In this document: positions 35,711-48,290 of the stretch, piece by piece
How positions within the stretch are numbered: position 1 is the stretch's first letter
Layout: each line of letters begins with the position of its first letter
DNA from: Tetrahymena elliotti 4EA
Taxonomy: Eukaryota > Ciliophora > Oligohymenophorea > Hymenostomatida > Tetrahymenidae
Assembly: GCA_000231825.2 (NCBI GenBank)
Contig: JH720364.1
Location: forward strand, 351,047-415,046
Reading direction: 5' to 3'
DNA: 64,000 nt
Translations under genes and position numbers: made by a program
Notes under the pieces: generated by a model
Told to the model about the DNA's origin: nothing
Databases searched by the model: none
Seen by the model: only the letters and a program-made list of their open reading frames with translations

Positions 35711-35781
35711 GGGACCTGCCAGGATTGAACCGGCGACCTAAGGATTTGCAGTCCTCCGCTCTGCCACTGAGCTAAAGCCCC
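35711..35781 (-). tRNA. tRNA-Cys (anticodon GCA)
   Basis: The reverse complement of 35711-35781 folds as a standard cloverleaf. The 7-bp acceptor stem GGGGCTT pairs with AGGTCCC with some GU pairs. The D arm is AGCTCAGTGGCAGAGC. The anticodon arm GGACTGCAAATCC has anticodon GCA. The T arm is GCCGGTTCAATCCTGGC with the B-box GGTTCAATCC. No intron is present. The 71-nt length without CCA is normal. It stands out as GC-rich against the surrounding DNA. A T-run for pol III termination lies just downstream (35690-35708 on the minus strand). Confidence 0.96.
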
Positions 35782-36176
35782 TTTCATGTTATACATGAAA
35801 TCGTTTGTAGTCTTAGACATTTAATTAAATTTAATTAATAATATGAAAACACAAACAAATGTTCATTAAAAAATACTTAAAAAATTAATCCATTATTTTT
35901 ATTTAATTTTATGATTATTTACTCTTTCTAAAATTGGATCAAAAGTTCTCTCAATCATGAAATACAAAACACAAAATTAAAAATCTTTCTTTCTATTCTA
36001 AAAAATATTTTAATTGAAAGAAAAAGAGAAAATTTAATTAAAAGAAATTAAATATAAAAAAATAATTATTTTAAAGACTAATCAAACTTAATTTTGGAAT
36101 GGATATTAAATTTTTTTCGAAGAAAAGGCTACTGAAGATTATATAAAAATTTTATTTAAAATATTAATTATTTGTT
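35782..36176. other. intergenic
   Basis: AT-rich stretch between the tRNA and the asparaginase 3' end; no gene seen. Confidence 0.4.
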
Positions 36177-38495
36177 TCAAGATAAAAGCTTGCAAATTTC
36201 TTTAAAATCCCTTTTTTTAGCTTCATCTAGAGCAGTTTTGCCCCATCTATCTTTATCTGTAAACCTAAATTTACATTGATACTTAAGGAATCTTATAATT
36301 TCTATTTATCTAAAAGTAGCTGCTACATGACCCAAATTTCTACCATCGGCTGTTTAGAAACTATTCCAATCCTACAAACCTCCTAACTAAAATAGGTCGA
36401 AAAGTTCCTAATCTCCAGATCTTATAGCTTCCATAAGTATGCTAGTTATTTCTTATTTAGGAGCCTAAACGATTCCTCCAGCTCTTTGCAACTCAACAAT
36501 AACATCTTGATGTCTAAAAATATATAATTAAACAATTTATTATGATTTAAACAAAATAAATTTAAAAAAATAATGATTTTGAATTAAAGATTATTAAATT
36601 TACCTATTTATAACTGCTTCAAACAATGGAGTTCTTCCAAATTTATCAAGTGTATTTATATTTTTGCATTCTTTAATCAAAAATTTTACAGTTTCTAATT
36701 ATCCTTCCCTTGCAGAAAGGTGCAAGCCTGTTCTATTATCATAATCACCTTTATCAAAATCAATCCCATAAACTTTGAGCTGTTACATGCTTTAATGAAA
36801 GCCCCCTTTACTCATATAGCAAACAATATTTGGAAGAATTAAGTTTTTTAAAATATCAATTTTTTCGTTTGTTCTATATTAAAGTGCATCATTTAAAGCT
36901 TAAATGAAATTTTCCTGTTAAAATTCAAACATATCATTTTCAATTGGTGGAGATAACTCACCTCTCAAGTTTTTTTATACATTTTTTCTTATGTCTTCTA
37001 TAGAATCATTCTTAGAAAATAAGTAAGCAAGCTTACTAGCCATTGCTTCAGTAGTGCAATCCCATCCACACAAAACACCAACCTTTTTAAAAATAATTGT
37101 TTAGTTTTATTTTCAATAAAATTTCAAATAAAATATAGAGTTAGAGAGAAATTTATTTATTAGAAAATTCTTTAAATAAAAAAATTAATTCTACCTTTAA
37201 AAGAGCTCTTCCAGTTTCATAAATAGATTCTACTTTAGATTTATAACATTATGAAAGATTGACTATTACTTTTCCTTAATCATAAGCTTCTTAGAGCATT
37301 TACATCAGTTCTAACCTATTAGTTGGGATATTACCTGCCTTTTTGCATTATTAAATGTAAAATTATTAGGAGTAAAAAACATTTGTAAAAGTATCTAAAA
37401 GTTAAGCTTTGCTTGCTTTTTGAATAATTTAACATCATTATTAAAATCAAATGATTGTTTTTTATTAGAAATTAAGATATTTATTTACTCCATATGTTTC
37501 TATTATGATAGCTTTAGTATCTTTATTTGTCAGTATAGCTTTTAATGTGTCAGAACTGATAAAGGGATGCATTTTTACAATTGCAATTTTATCACATAAG
37601 TTTTTTTAAACATAAAATTTCTTTTCTGGGTCACGTTTTAACACCTTGTCCCATTTTATTTTAATTATAATCTTAAAAGTAGCAAGAGGTTCAAAGTTAG
37701 GTGAATCAAATGAATCCATTGCACTTGAGTCCATTTTTGTGCATCTATTTCCTCTAAAGAGTTTATCATTAAAACATACCAATACTTCAGGGATTGTATA
37801 ATGTCCTGCAATTGTTAAAGAGCAAAGTAAATTGTTGAATCCGTCATTTCTCATGGATGAGCAGGGAATTTAACTACCTGTCAAAATGACCTTTTTAGTT
37901 TTAATGAAAAATAATAATTAGAGAATTATCTGAAAGATGATATTACTGTCTTAGATAGATTCTCAAGCATAAATGACAAGGCACTAGCAGTATAGGCCAT
38001 TGTATCCGTACCATGTAAGATGATAAAACTATCATATAAATCATAATTTTCTTCTATTATTGAAGCAATTTAATCATAGTAAACAACATTCATATTAGTG
38101 GAGTCAATTGGATTTTCAAGTTCATAAATCTTATACCAAATACGCTATTAATATATACTCAAAGGAGTTATTAAGAAACCATCAGTACTGTGAAAATAAG
38201 TAAAATCAGAGTCACAAAAGTACGAATCCTCCCTAAGAAACTTTTCAAAGAATCCCTTTTTAACAGCTAGTCCATTTTCTGTTGGAAACATGCTAATTGT
38301 TCCTCCAGTGCATATAATGAGAACTTTTCTATTCTGATTTGAGATTCTTACACCTTAAGAGCATTCTAAGTTATGCTTTTCCCTGAATACAACTGCTTGG
38401 TGCTTATCGAACTCTTTTTTTCTATCTTATACCTAAGATTACTATTAGTTTAATTGTTAAGAATTCTATTATTCTAACTCCAATTTATGATTCAT
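36177..38495 (-). CDS. type I L-asparaginase with C-terminal ankyrin repeats
   Basis: Five exons: 37947-38495, 37489-37890, 37195-37338, 36604-37082 and 36177-36513. They total 1911 nt (636 residues). It hydrolyses asparagine to aspartate and ammonia. The first catalytic motif, [13 protein letters not shown], carries the nucleophile Thr at about residue 63. The second, [14 protein letters not shown], carries Thr160-Asp161. The fold continues with VILTGSQIP, RNDGFNN and AGNIPTN. The C-terminal ~170 residues hold ankyrin-like repeats ([59 protein letters not shown]). The asparaginase-ankyrin layout is the usual one for eukaryotic cytosolic 60-kDa asparaginase (ASPG-type), without the extra phospholipase part being provable here. 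The N-terminal ~50 residues are Gln-rich. All joints keep the frame. Confidence 0.92.
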
Positions 38496-39401
38496 TTATA
38501 ACATAATTAAATTAGTATGTATTTAATCTATCAAATAATATAATAATTTATTTATCTTATTATTATTCAAAAATATTCATAATATCGTCATTTTAGTCAA
38601 AATCCAAACAAAATTTAGATGTTTCTATTAAAAAATCAGTCAGATATTCTATTTACCAATAAATATTATTTTTTTATTTTCAATATTTACTCAATATCAA
38701 TCATATCATCCTTCCTCAAACATTTGAATTTAAAACTAGTATGAATTAATAAAATAAAAATGCAATTAACAACTAAAACAGATTAGCTAACTAAGCTAGA
38801 TTAATTCTTCTAGTGAAACAAAAGTATTCTTGATATCAAATTATTGAATAAGTAGTAAAAAGATATTGAAAGAATATCTTCAAAAGCTTATTCAAATATT
38901 TCAAAGTTAAATTTTATCAAATTCCTTGAAATAAAAAACATTTTTTTTTGTTTATTTTAATTTGAAATAAATTGATTTTTTTAAGTATGATTAGTTGATT
39001 AAATTTCGAACTAAGGATTAAATACATAATTTTTTAATTGAATTTTGAATACTAAATTTATTATTTTTTTTGTTTTGGCAATTACATATATTATATCTTT
39101 TGTAACATGAATTACTGTCTTTTTTAAGATTAAAAAATTATTTAATCAAAGATTTTTTATTTGCATCAGTTTTTAGTGGTTGGTGAATATAAAAAATTTA
39201 TCTGCGAAAAATCAATCAAATTATTGTTATTATTAGAATCTATAAGCAATACAAAACAAAATTAATTACAATTTGCTTTGATAAATAAGTACTTACTGAT
39301 TGCTAGCTGATTATAAAAAATTTTGATTATTTGTTGACTGAATAAATAAATAGAAATACTTAAGATTTTATTTTAGGACTTGATTTTAGTCAACACTTTT
39401 T
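38496..39401. promoter_or_regulatory. intergenic between divergent asparaginase and Ser-Pro-rich genes
   Basis: About 900 bases that must hold both promoters. It is AT-rich with no motif I can defend. Confidence 0.35.
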
Positions 39402-41925
39402 ATGACTACATTTTCACATAGACAGAAGATCAATCCTGGAAAAGATCTTAAATTATTGAGTTAGGATTGGGTTTTTGTTAATAAATTACAAAAAACAGAA
39501 AACCCATCTCAAAATAACACACTCGTGATGAATTAAAAAACAGAAAACAATGGGTCTATTAATTAAAGCTCATTTTCAGAGCTAAGAATCTAAGAGAGAT
39601 CGACAGCGATCCCATTTATAAATGGATAATAAACATTTTATACAGGCATTAGAGATTATTACAATGATAATATTAAATCATAAAGGAATGGATAAAATTC
39701 AAGCATAGATAATTTTAATTTAACATAAATAATGAGTTTATCTCTAAACAAATAAAATCACTATGGGACTAATAACTATACTATAAACTCTTTAGGAGCA
39801 GGTGGCAGCATTACTTTTAATCAAATAAAAAGCCCTTACAAAAGAGCAATTAAATCATCAAGAGAATCTATAGATAAATACTCAATAATGAACTCAATCA
39901 ATAAATTTAAAGTGAAAGATAACAAAATCAAAAAGCCTCTTAAATAGCTAAATTAAACTCTAGATATTGGCCAATTAGACAGCAGCAGTAAAATTATTTT
40001 TTTTAAATATATTAATATGATCTTCGTTCGAACTTTTTTTTGAAAGTGAGTGCTATATATTCTTTATTTATTTCCAAAATAAATGATCTTTCAAAGATAG
40101 ATATGAATATAAATAAGCCATTGTTAAATATATTCTTTTATTAAAAGATTATGATTTCTTGGGTTCTTGTAACATAATTTCAAGCATGCATTTCATTCCT
40201 CAATAGACTTCAGACTCGACTGCTTAGGGATAAAGCACTGAGAAGAAGAATTTAAGGAGAAGTAGTTTATTTAAAAATTCTAAAAAAAAATCAAAATTAA
40301 ATAATGATCTATCTGGTTCTTTTATTTTGACTTCAAATGTTTCTTTAGATAGCAAATAATAGCTTAGAAATACTCAAAAAGCTAGCGAAAAAGATTAGAG
40401 TGAAATATAAAAATGGACAGAATAAACTGCGATCTTTGCTAATGAAAAATAAACATTTCAAAATGAAAAATTGCCATAAAATAATAAAGAAAAAAAAGAA
40501 GTCTAAGCTATTATTGATGGTCTTTTTTAAGAAATTGAAGAGAGAGATAATGACAAGTCTTTAGAATTAGAAATAATGGAAAAATATAAAAGGCAGAAAA
40601 AAGAAAGATTGGCGAAGAGTTCATAGGAAGCTAAAATATAAAGAATTAATAATACTAACATAGTGCTTAGTTATTCTAGGGGAAAAGATATTTAAAGTAA
40701 TGCAAATGGATTTTAGATGAGCAAATATTTATATAATTAAAAATATGGACACTATAAAAGTATTCCTTAGAGTTATAATACTGAGCTAATACCAACTTAG
40801 GATTAATTGGTTGCTTAGTAATTAAATAAACCAGATTATACAGTGAAAGAGCTGAAAGATATTCCAATTAAGAGTATTTATAACCCAGAAATCGATGAAA
40901 GTAAAAAATACTTATCAGCTGTTAGGATTAGTGAAAGAGATCAGTATTAGTTAAAAGTACCTGCTTCTAAACTTATGAAAAACGTGCTTCAAAAGTATGA
41001 TAAAGATAAAAATTTTATAGTTTAGAGCATTGAATAGCAAGATAACTAAAATGTCATTCAAGAAGTTTATGGAGATTTCTTGTAAAATCCAGCTAAAAGA
41101 TTGAACATTTCTAAAATAAAAGAAAATCAGCTCATGTAAAATAATCTATATGATAGTAGATATGTAAAGCCTTTTATAATTGAAGAAGAAAATGTTACTG
41201 AAGGAAATAGATACACTAATAATTCCTATAATAATGACGTTTTAACTCCGCGCAAAAAAGAAATTTCAAATTTTGCCAAAATGTCTCAGTAACCAGAGTT
41301 TCTTAGGAGCTAATCTCCAGAAAATAATTCTCAATGCCAAAACACTCCTCGAACAGTAAGTGGTTTAAATTCACCCATTTCTCATAGAAATAGATACAAT
41401 TATAGTGGAAATTCAAATAATTCTTACAATTTTAGTAATTTTGTCCAGCCATAAAAATCAATATTCTCTCCTCAATCTTCTGCTTAAATGCAACAATCAC
41501 CAGAAGAGAGAATTACTCCTCTAAGATTTAAAAGAAGTCCTTTTGATATTAATGTCTAAACTCCTCAAGCACCTCTTAGTAGACCATTACCAAAGAAAAA
41601 GAAAATAAATGTGAAAACTAATTTAAGTGAAATTGGAAAAGTTAATGAAGCAAGAATTTCTTCTCCTTTTGTAAAAGTTTCAGATTGTGAAAGAGGGATG
41701 AAACAAAATGGTGGGGCTGAAAGATAAAAATTCTATGATTCCTGGTATAGTCCTCCAAATTTAAGATAGTAAAATCTTGATAGGCACTTGTAAAAATTTG
41801 TAAATAATGAATAGTATCAAAAAAAATTAGTCTAATAATACATCCTACTCAAATCCAATGAAACATAAGAGCCTACTTCCTCAATCTAACCGAAAAAACC
41901 CTTAACAAAATAAATAAAAAACTGA
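39402..41925 (+). CDS. unrecognised low-complexity Ser-Pro-rich protein
   Basis: Exons 39402-39987 and 40097-41925 (2415 nt, 804 residues) with a 109-nt intron; phases match. The sequence is Asn/Ser/Lys/Gln-rich throughout. A short hydrophobic piece DYDFLGSCNIISSMHFIP follows the splice. A Glu/Lys-rich helical part (EKYKRQKKERLAKSSQEAKI) lies in the middle. Many Ser-Pro or Thr-Pro sites occur in the last third (LTPRKKEIS, RSQSPENN, NTPRTVSG, ERITPLRFKRSPFD, ISSPF), suggesting proline-directed phosphorylation. There is no known domain, signal peptide or membrane helix. A minus-strand standard ORF at 40676-40867 is antisense to exon 2. Confidence 0.72.
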
Positions 41926-42206
41926 ATTTACTCAATCAACTTGAATAAATTTTCATTCATACTTCAAAATTTAATAAATAATTTATATTATTTTCCTATT
42001 TAAAATAATTCTTTAAAATATTGTTTTCAAATTCATTAACTAACTATTCACATAGTTGTTAAATATTCATTAGCCTTAAAGCTCCATACAAACTTGTGTT
42101 CATTAATAAATCATATTTTTATTAAACATTGTATTCTACCTCAATGTTAATAACAAATTATTAATTTTCAATTAGCTTCAAGCTCAATTAAATTAATTTA
42201 TATATA

Positions 42207-42283
42207 GTAAATTTATCAATACTTTAATTTACTTTTTTTAGTCTTTTGATAAATGAAAAGATTTGGCCAAAAATTTAATTAGA
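42207..42283 (+). repeat. 77-bp direct repeat, copy left of the gap
   Basis: Identical to 42384-42460, which begins immediately after the N gap. It starts GTAAATTTATCAATACTTTA and ends AAAATTTAATTAGA. A third near-identical copy starts at 48888. Confidence 0.9.
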
Positions 42284-42383
42284 NNNNNNNNNNNNNNNNN
42301 NNNNNNNNNNNNNNNNNNNNNNNNNNNNNNNNNNNNNNNNNNNNNNNNNNNNNNNNNNNNNNNNNNNNNNNNNNNNNNNNNNN
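42284..42383. other. assembly gap of exactly 100 N
   Basis: Gap placed between two identical 77-bp copies, as expected when two contigs overlap but were scaffolded instead of merged. Confidence 0.95.
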
Positions 42384-42460
42384 GTAAATTTATCAATACT
42401 TTAATTTACTTTTTTTAGTCTTTTGATAAATGAAAAGATTTGGCCAAAAATTTAATTAGA
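42384..42460 (+). repeat. 77-bp direct repeat, copy right of the gap
   Basis: Exact copy of 42207-42283. See that entry. Confidence 0.9.
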
Positions 42461-42554
42461 CAGTTTTAATAAAGATTCTTTGAATATAATATAAAGAAAA
42501 AAATTGAAAAATAAAAAGAAAATTAAAAAGGTAAGTAAGTTATCTGCAAAAAGG

Positions 42555-45500
42555 ATGTCAGAATAAAATAGGAGCTTTAACAATTTAAGAGAGGTTTTTA
42601 CTTTTTTCTTACTAGATAACTTAAATATTTTCTAAATTAAAAAAGTTTTTTGAGTCGGACTATTAAAATCTAACTCACATTGACTTAAAATTCAAGTAAG
42701 AATATTTTATGTTTTTTACATTCAATTTTTAATTCATTTCAATTTGAAAGTCTTTTTAAAGTATTTTTTAAAAATGTTAAGCTTCAAAAAAATTAAAGAT
42801 TAAAGCTTGTTATAACTTAACTCTTGCTTAAAAGTGTGCTCATAGCTAGAGAGTTTTATATTAAATATTGCGTAAATTTTAAATATTTAAAAGAATAAGA
42901 GAAATTAGTTAATCATTATAAAAATTATAGAAAATAGAAGATCACTGATTATGAAATTTCTTAAATATTCAATGAATTGCCTGAGTATTAAAAGCTGACT
43001 TCTCTTAATTTGAATTTGAAGTAAAGTTTAATTATTATTAAGCAGATTAAATATTGTTATATTTTAACTTATAGTGATAATGAAATCACTTTGGAAGGAG
43101 CTCAAATAATTAACAAATTTGTATTAAAATGTTAGAATCTAGTTAAGCTGCATATTTTTGTTTCGTAATTTAAAAATTCATTCAACTTATTTATCAACAA
43201 TTAACTATTTGATTTAATAAATGTATAACTATAATAGAGGAAATTCATTTGAAAACGAAGGTACTGAAATAATATTAAAGGACCTTAATTAAATTAAAAA
43301 TCTTTAAGAATTCGAAATTGATGTTGCGTAAATATTTTTACAAAAATAAAAGGTTTTGATTACAAAAATAAAACATCAACCTTATTCACATTTTTAGTAT
43401 TTTTTAATTTAATATAAAGTTATTCAAATATAAATGAGAGTACTGTTCTTACTTTAAGCAATACTGTAAGTTCATACAAAGAGCTGAAAACTTTAATCTT
43501 AGAATTTAGGTAATCCCCTTAAATGAGATCTTTATTTTTTGCTAAAACTTAAATAATCTAAATATATATTAGAAATTATAAAAATATTATTACTCTTAAA
43601 AGCTAAAACATAAAGACTTTATTGTCACTCTGAAATAAACTGTTAACAAATCATAACCTCTTTTTAGCTTGAATAAATTTATATTAAATTTAAGCCCTTT
43701 TAAAATAAATTTTACCAAATTTTTTGATTACCCTAGTTCCTTGAATCTCCCACCTCTGCTTCGGCAATACCAACCTAGGGATTAAGATTTTTCTAATTAA
43801 ATCATCTTAAAATAATTATTAGAAATTATAAATTTTTACATATCTCCCCTTTAAAGCTGAAATTTTAATTTACAATTTACTAACACTAATCTTAAACCTA
43901 TTTTTACATAGTTTTAAAAAAAATTTGGCGAGGAACAATAGGTTTAATTTAATATTCTAATTAAGTTTTTAGAATGGAAATCTAAAATTATATCTTAAAT
44001 ATATTTTCGAATGAAAATAAAAATACATTTTTCACATAAATCTTCATAATTAATAAATTTGAAGTTTTGATTAATCTAAAATAAATTTGCCTAAAAGATT
44101 AAAATAATATAACTTAAATATTTTATTAATAAATATATAAATATAAAAAAACATTTTTAAAACTTCAATGATTAATTCTAAATTTTAAATGAATAAAAAA
44201 TAGTGGAAATTAAATTTAAAGCGAAGGAGCAAAGAGTATAAAAAAAATAATTGGTAACTGTGCTGATTTGTAATATCTGCAAATTTCTTTTGGGTAAATT
44301 TTCTTAAAACGATTATATTTAAACTACTTTCAAAATTATTTAATTCAGAAAGATAATAAAGAATTCAATATGTTTTTCACTTAAAATATTTTAAAAATTA
44401 AGAAATAACAAAATAGCTGATGAAGGAGCTTCTATTTTAGTAGAAGATCTTTATAAGTTAACCAAGTTAACAAAATTGGAATTCTATTTATGGTAATCAA
44501 TTTTTTTTTCTTTATTTCTCAAAATAAATTATTCTAAAGATATATTTATATTCTAATGTATAATTTAAACTTATATAAAAGGTAAAACTCAATAACTGAT
44601 ACAGGAGTTTGCTCTATTGCTAAAGGAATAGAGAAATGTAGAAATCTCTAAAAATTAGAAATAACTTTATAGTAATTTAACTTCTTTTTTCTTTCATACC
44701 CATCCGTCATCTAAATTTAACATCAAATATTTTATTTTCTACTAGATTTTTTTGAGAAATGAAAGCTATTTTATTTGCTTTTTTACATTAAAGTTTGATA
44801 AAACATAATTGAATGGAACATTATGTCTTTTGAATGCTAAAATTTATTGCTTATTAATTAATTATTTTCACTTTTTACTATTTTTCAGTTTCTTTTACAT
44901 GCTTTACTTGTAAATAATTTAAATGTTTTAACTTTTAAATAGGAAAAATTAACTAAGTGATGAAGGAGCTACTAGTATAGGATAAATGCTGTAGAATTTT
45001 CCAGAATTAAAAGTATTATTCTTATACTTATGGTAATAATAAAAAGCTTATAAGATTTTGTTAATTTAAAAAATGTTTATTTATCAAAATTAAATTAATT
45101 TTAATATTTTTAATTGTAATAAAAGGGAGTGCTAAATAGGTAATGCAGGAGGTATTTCATTAGGAGAAGGGTTAAAAAATTGTACAAATCTTGAATAAAT
45201 AGAACTTAGTTTATCGTAAAAACTTTATTGAATTTTTTCATTTTTTCATTATTAAACTTTTAAATAAAAAGATGATTATCTATATAATTTACAATGCGAA
45301 CTTACAATTTATAAAAGTTTAATTATTTTCTTTTTAAAAAGCAAAAATTAGATTGGTGATGAAGGAATTGTTAGCATAGCAAATGGGTTGAGTTTTTGTA
45401 CCTAAGTTACTCATATGCTATTGTATTTGTGGTAGGAAATGAGTTTTAAAAGATAATTTTCATAAAAAAATGAATGATTATTTTATGAAAAATAGGGATA

Positions 45501-46743
45501 ATATATTTAGCAATGAAGGCGCTTAAGCAGTAGGTAAGGCATTCATGAATCTTAAAAAAATTAAGGAACTTAAATTAGAGCTGGAGTAAAATTTTTGCTT
45601 CTTTAATTTATTTTTATTAAAAAAATTTTTATCATATCTAATCTTCACAAAGGAAAAATGAAATTTAAGATGAGGGAGCTATAAGTTTAGGAGAAGGTTT
45701 AAAAAATTGCGTCTTACTTGAAAAGATAAGGTTTTACATATGGTAAAAAGATATTAAACTTTTTTTTGAATACAAAATGTTAAAATATTAAAAAGGATGA
45801 ATTAAATTAGTAACTCTGGAGCAAGTGCTATAGCTGAAGGATTAAGCTAATGTAAAAATCTCTAAAAAGTATAGATCTCTATGGTGTAATTAATCATATT
45901 TTTCAACATTTAGATTTTTTATTAAAAAACTATTTTGATTATAAAGCTAAAATTTAGTTGGTGATGAAGGAGTGTCCAATTTTTTTAAATATTTGAGCTT
46001 ATGCCCTAAAATTAGAAATTTAATGTTATACTTTGAGTAAATCACTTAAAAATATTCTTTGAATTAGCATAAAAATTTATTCAGATAAAAAAACTCTATT
46101 TATTTTTTATTTTTATGAAGAAATAACTAAATTAGCAATTAAGGAGCTATTGAGATTAGTAAATCATTAGAGAAGTTCTAAAATCTCAAAAAGTTAGATC
46201 TTAGTTTATGGTAAATAAAAAGATCATTTTAATCATAACTTAAATGAACAATAGATTTATTTAATATTAAATTTTAAAAAAATTCATTTTATTTTTAGTT
46301 AATTTTTTTATTGATTTTGTACAAAAATAAAAAAAATGTTCATTTTTTACAATATTTTTGAATTTAATATTAGCTCTAATTAAATAAATGATGAAGGGTT
46401 TATGAGTATAGCAGTATCCTTAAGTAAGATAATGAACCTAATATCACTAAAATTACATTTTAAGTAAAAATTAAACATTAAATAAGAAAAAATAACAATT
46501 TATTTTAATTTAGTAAAGATGAAAAATATTTGTAACCTTCTGAATTGATTGATTGTACAAACATTAGAATTTTGAAATTAGATGTTTCGTAAATAAAAAA
46601 TTTAAATTCATAATCAGATATTTTTTTTAAATTTCTTTTTAATTTAAAGATGCTGTACTTTGCCAAAAGAATAAATTTACCATAGAAAAAAAGCCTAAAA
46701 AATCAAAAGGCTAGTTAAGCTAGATGTTATTTATCTAAATTGA
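42555..46743 (+). CDS. leucine-rich-repeat protein A (one LRR per exon)
   Basis: Twenty-one exons, 42555-42593 and 42646-42695, then seventeen exons of exactly 90 nt, then 46514-46588 and 46650-46743 (TGA). The 90-nt exons start at 42782, 42931, 43075, 43238, 43420, 44204, 44403, 44582, 44943, 45126, 45342, 45496, 45653, 45796, 45947, 46121 and 46374. The total is 1788 nt or 595 residues. From exon 2 on, every intron is in phase 2. Each 90-nt exon gives one ribonuclease-inhibitor-like LRR of 30 residues, consensus NxIxDEGAxxIxxxLxxCxxLxxLxLxLx. No signal peptide, membrane helix or effector domain is seen, so it is probably a cytosolic interaction protein. The start MSEQNRSFNNLRE is chosen because it is conserved in paralogue B and splices in frame to FESDYQNLTHIDL. 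Confidence 0.85.
43510..44203 (+). other. enlarged intron of LRR gene A with GC-rich islet
   Basis: The matching intron of gene B (50003-50169) is 167 nt; this one is 694 nt. The extra DNA includes two diverged copies of an ATTAGAAATTATAAA-containing segment about 250 bp apart. It also holds a roughly 50-base islet at 43731-43780 that is far less AT-rich than the neighbourhood and is bounded by CCCTAG and CCTAGGG. It may be an insertion in A or a deletion in B. Confidence 0.6.
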
Positions 46744-46983
46744 TTGATTTATTTTAGTATTAAATTACTATTTGATATTAGTTTATAAAATTTTTGTGCA
46801 GTAAATTTGAATTCTAGTTTTTAATATTTATTTAAACAAAAACATTTTTTCCAAAAAGCTCATTAAAAAAATTAGATTTTTCTTCAATAAATAAATAGTC
46901 AATAGTAAAATATCTCAAATATGATTTCTCAATTATACCATCTTACAATTTTTTAATTTTTAGGAATTGGGCTGAATTTTTAC

Positions 46984-47375
46984 TAAGGAAAACTATTTGA
47001 TTATTTCTTTGAAAACTTTAAAATTCACTATTATTATGATGTGTTAGAGGCATCTATTCTTTTCAAAATATTTAATAGTTTTAAAAGTCAGAAAAAATTA
47101 AATATTTTAAAAAAACTAAGCCTAAATAATTTTAGATTTCGCTAGATGTAAAGAGGATAAGCTATATGCCTTTTATTGAAATACTCACTTCTCAATATAA
47201 AACATCATTTAAGCTCAATAGAAATTAGAAAATTAAGAGGTAGAAATTTGATCAGCCTTTTCAACAATGTTCTCTTCATCACAGACCATTCTGTTTTCAA
47301 TTACACTTAGGTCTTGGTTTTGTGAGGGCCAATCTAACGCCTAAAATTTTCTCTTCTAGAAATTCTCTTACCTTT
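46984..47375 (+). pseudogene. decayed copy of the small ORF that follows LRR gene B
   Basis: The frame GKLFDYFFENFKIHYYYDVL continues for about 80 residues parallel to the product of 52953-53474. It then slips by one base near LISLFNN (copy B reads LIKLFQK), and the N-terminal ~30 residues of the B version are deleted. Confidence 0.5.
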
Positions 47376-47384
47376 TTATTTTTA

Positions 47385-48290
47385 TAAAAGTGGTATTATC
47401 ATGTTGGAAAATGTTCTCCACTTTAAAGCCTCTCGATATTTGATAGTACTAAAAGCTTCTTCTATAGGATTTATAGGAGAACTATTTGGTGCTGTAAAGA
47501 AGAAGTTGAAGTTAGATTCAAACATATATTCAGTTCTCTTTAAGTTTTTTTCAAAAATTATTAATTTAGTATAAAAGGTAAAAATAATTTTAAAATAAAT
47601 GAGGTACAATTTAAATTAAAAGAAATTACTGCCTCAATTTTGTAGATGCAAGAGTTTTCCATCAGCATGCAAGCTTTTTTTATTTCTGGGTAGCAAGTGC
47701 TATAAGATTCAAGATTTAATAAAATTGGAGTAATAAGCCGAATTAAGAGCTTCAAATTTTATTTAATAGGTAAGCAAACACACCAAATTTTTTGCTTATA
47801 GCCATAACTAATGTAGATTTTGCAGCCTGAATTCTCTCTAGAAAGCTTAGAACCAGTACCTTTAGGTCCCCATAAATACCTTAAGAATCATTCATTTTTC
47901 ATTGAGACCACTATCGTCTATAGCAATAAAATCTTCAGCAATTTCAAAATTTTCTAATAAATGATGAGCAGAAATAAAAACTTAAATCTTGTTTCTAAGC
48001 TTCTCAGTAGCTACAAGTTTATAACTTAAGCTCCTATATGAGAATCCTTACTAGATATAGGACTCTCTATATCTCTATATGTATGATACCTAACATTAAG
48101 ATTAAATAATTAATTTTATCTATTTCTTTTTTCTCCAAGAGACAGAATAGCAAACTCTTACTTAATTGCTTCTTATAACTTTATTGTTTTTTACTCATTT
48201 GTAAAACTATCTAAGAAATCTATTATTTCTTTATTTTTTCTTATTGACTGACCATTAAGTATTTTGCTAGCCACTTTTTAATCATGGAGA
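47385..48290 (-). pseudogene. decayed Tc1/mariner-IS630-type transposase
   Basis: Reading leftwards, pieces of a DDE transposase appear in changing frames: SASKILNGQS-like HTH remnants near 48250, then ATEKLRNKIQVFISAHHLLE and ENFEIAEDFIAIDDSGLNEK (first catalytic Asp region). YLWGPKGTGSKLSREN and CKIYISYGY follow, and finally FTAPNSSPINPIEEAFSTIK, the PxSPxxNPIE motif with the last catalytic acid. Several stops and frame slips separate them, so the element is inactive. No clear terminal inverted repeats were found. It lies exactly between the two duplicated LRR blocks. Standard ORFs at 47382-47609 and 47561-47755 are fragments of it. Confidence 0.65.

Larger units (their letters stand above)
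41926..42554. other. intergenic with assembly gap
   Basis: AT-rich DNA, the 100-N gap and two copies of a 77-bp sequence (see separate entries). It contains the 5' flank of LRR gene A. Confidence 0.5.
42190..47410 (+). repeat. segmental duplication, copy 1 (LRR gene A and flanks)
   Basis: About 4.6-5.2 kb that recurs at 48870-53475. Exons, introns and both flanks match at high identity; the offset is about 6.5 kb. Similarity starts around ATTAATTTATATATAGTAAA and ends soon after GGAAAATG. Copy 1 is longer mainly because of a 527-bp excess in one intron. Confidence 0.85.
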
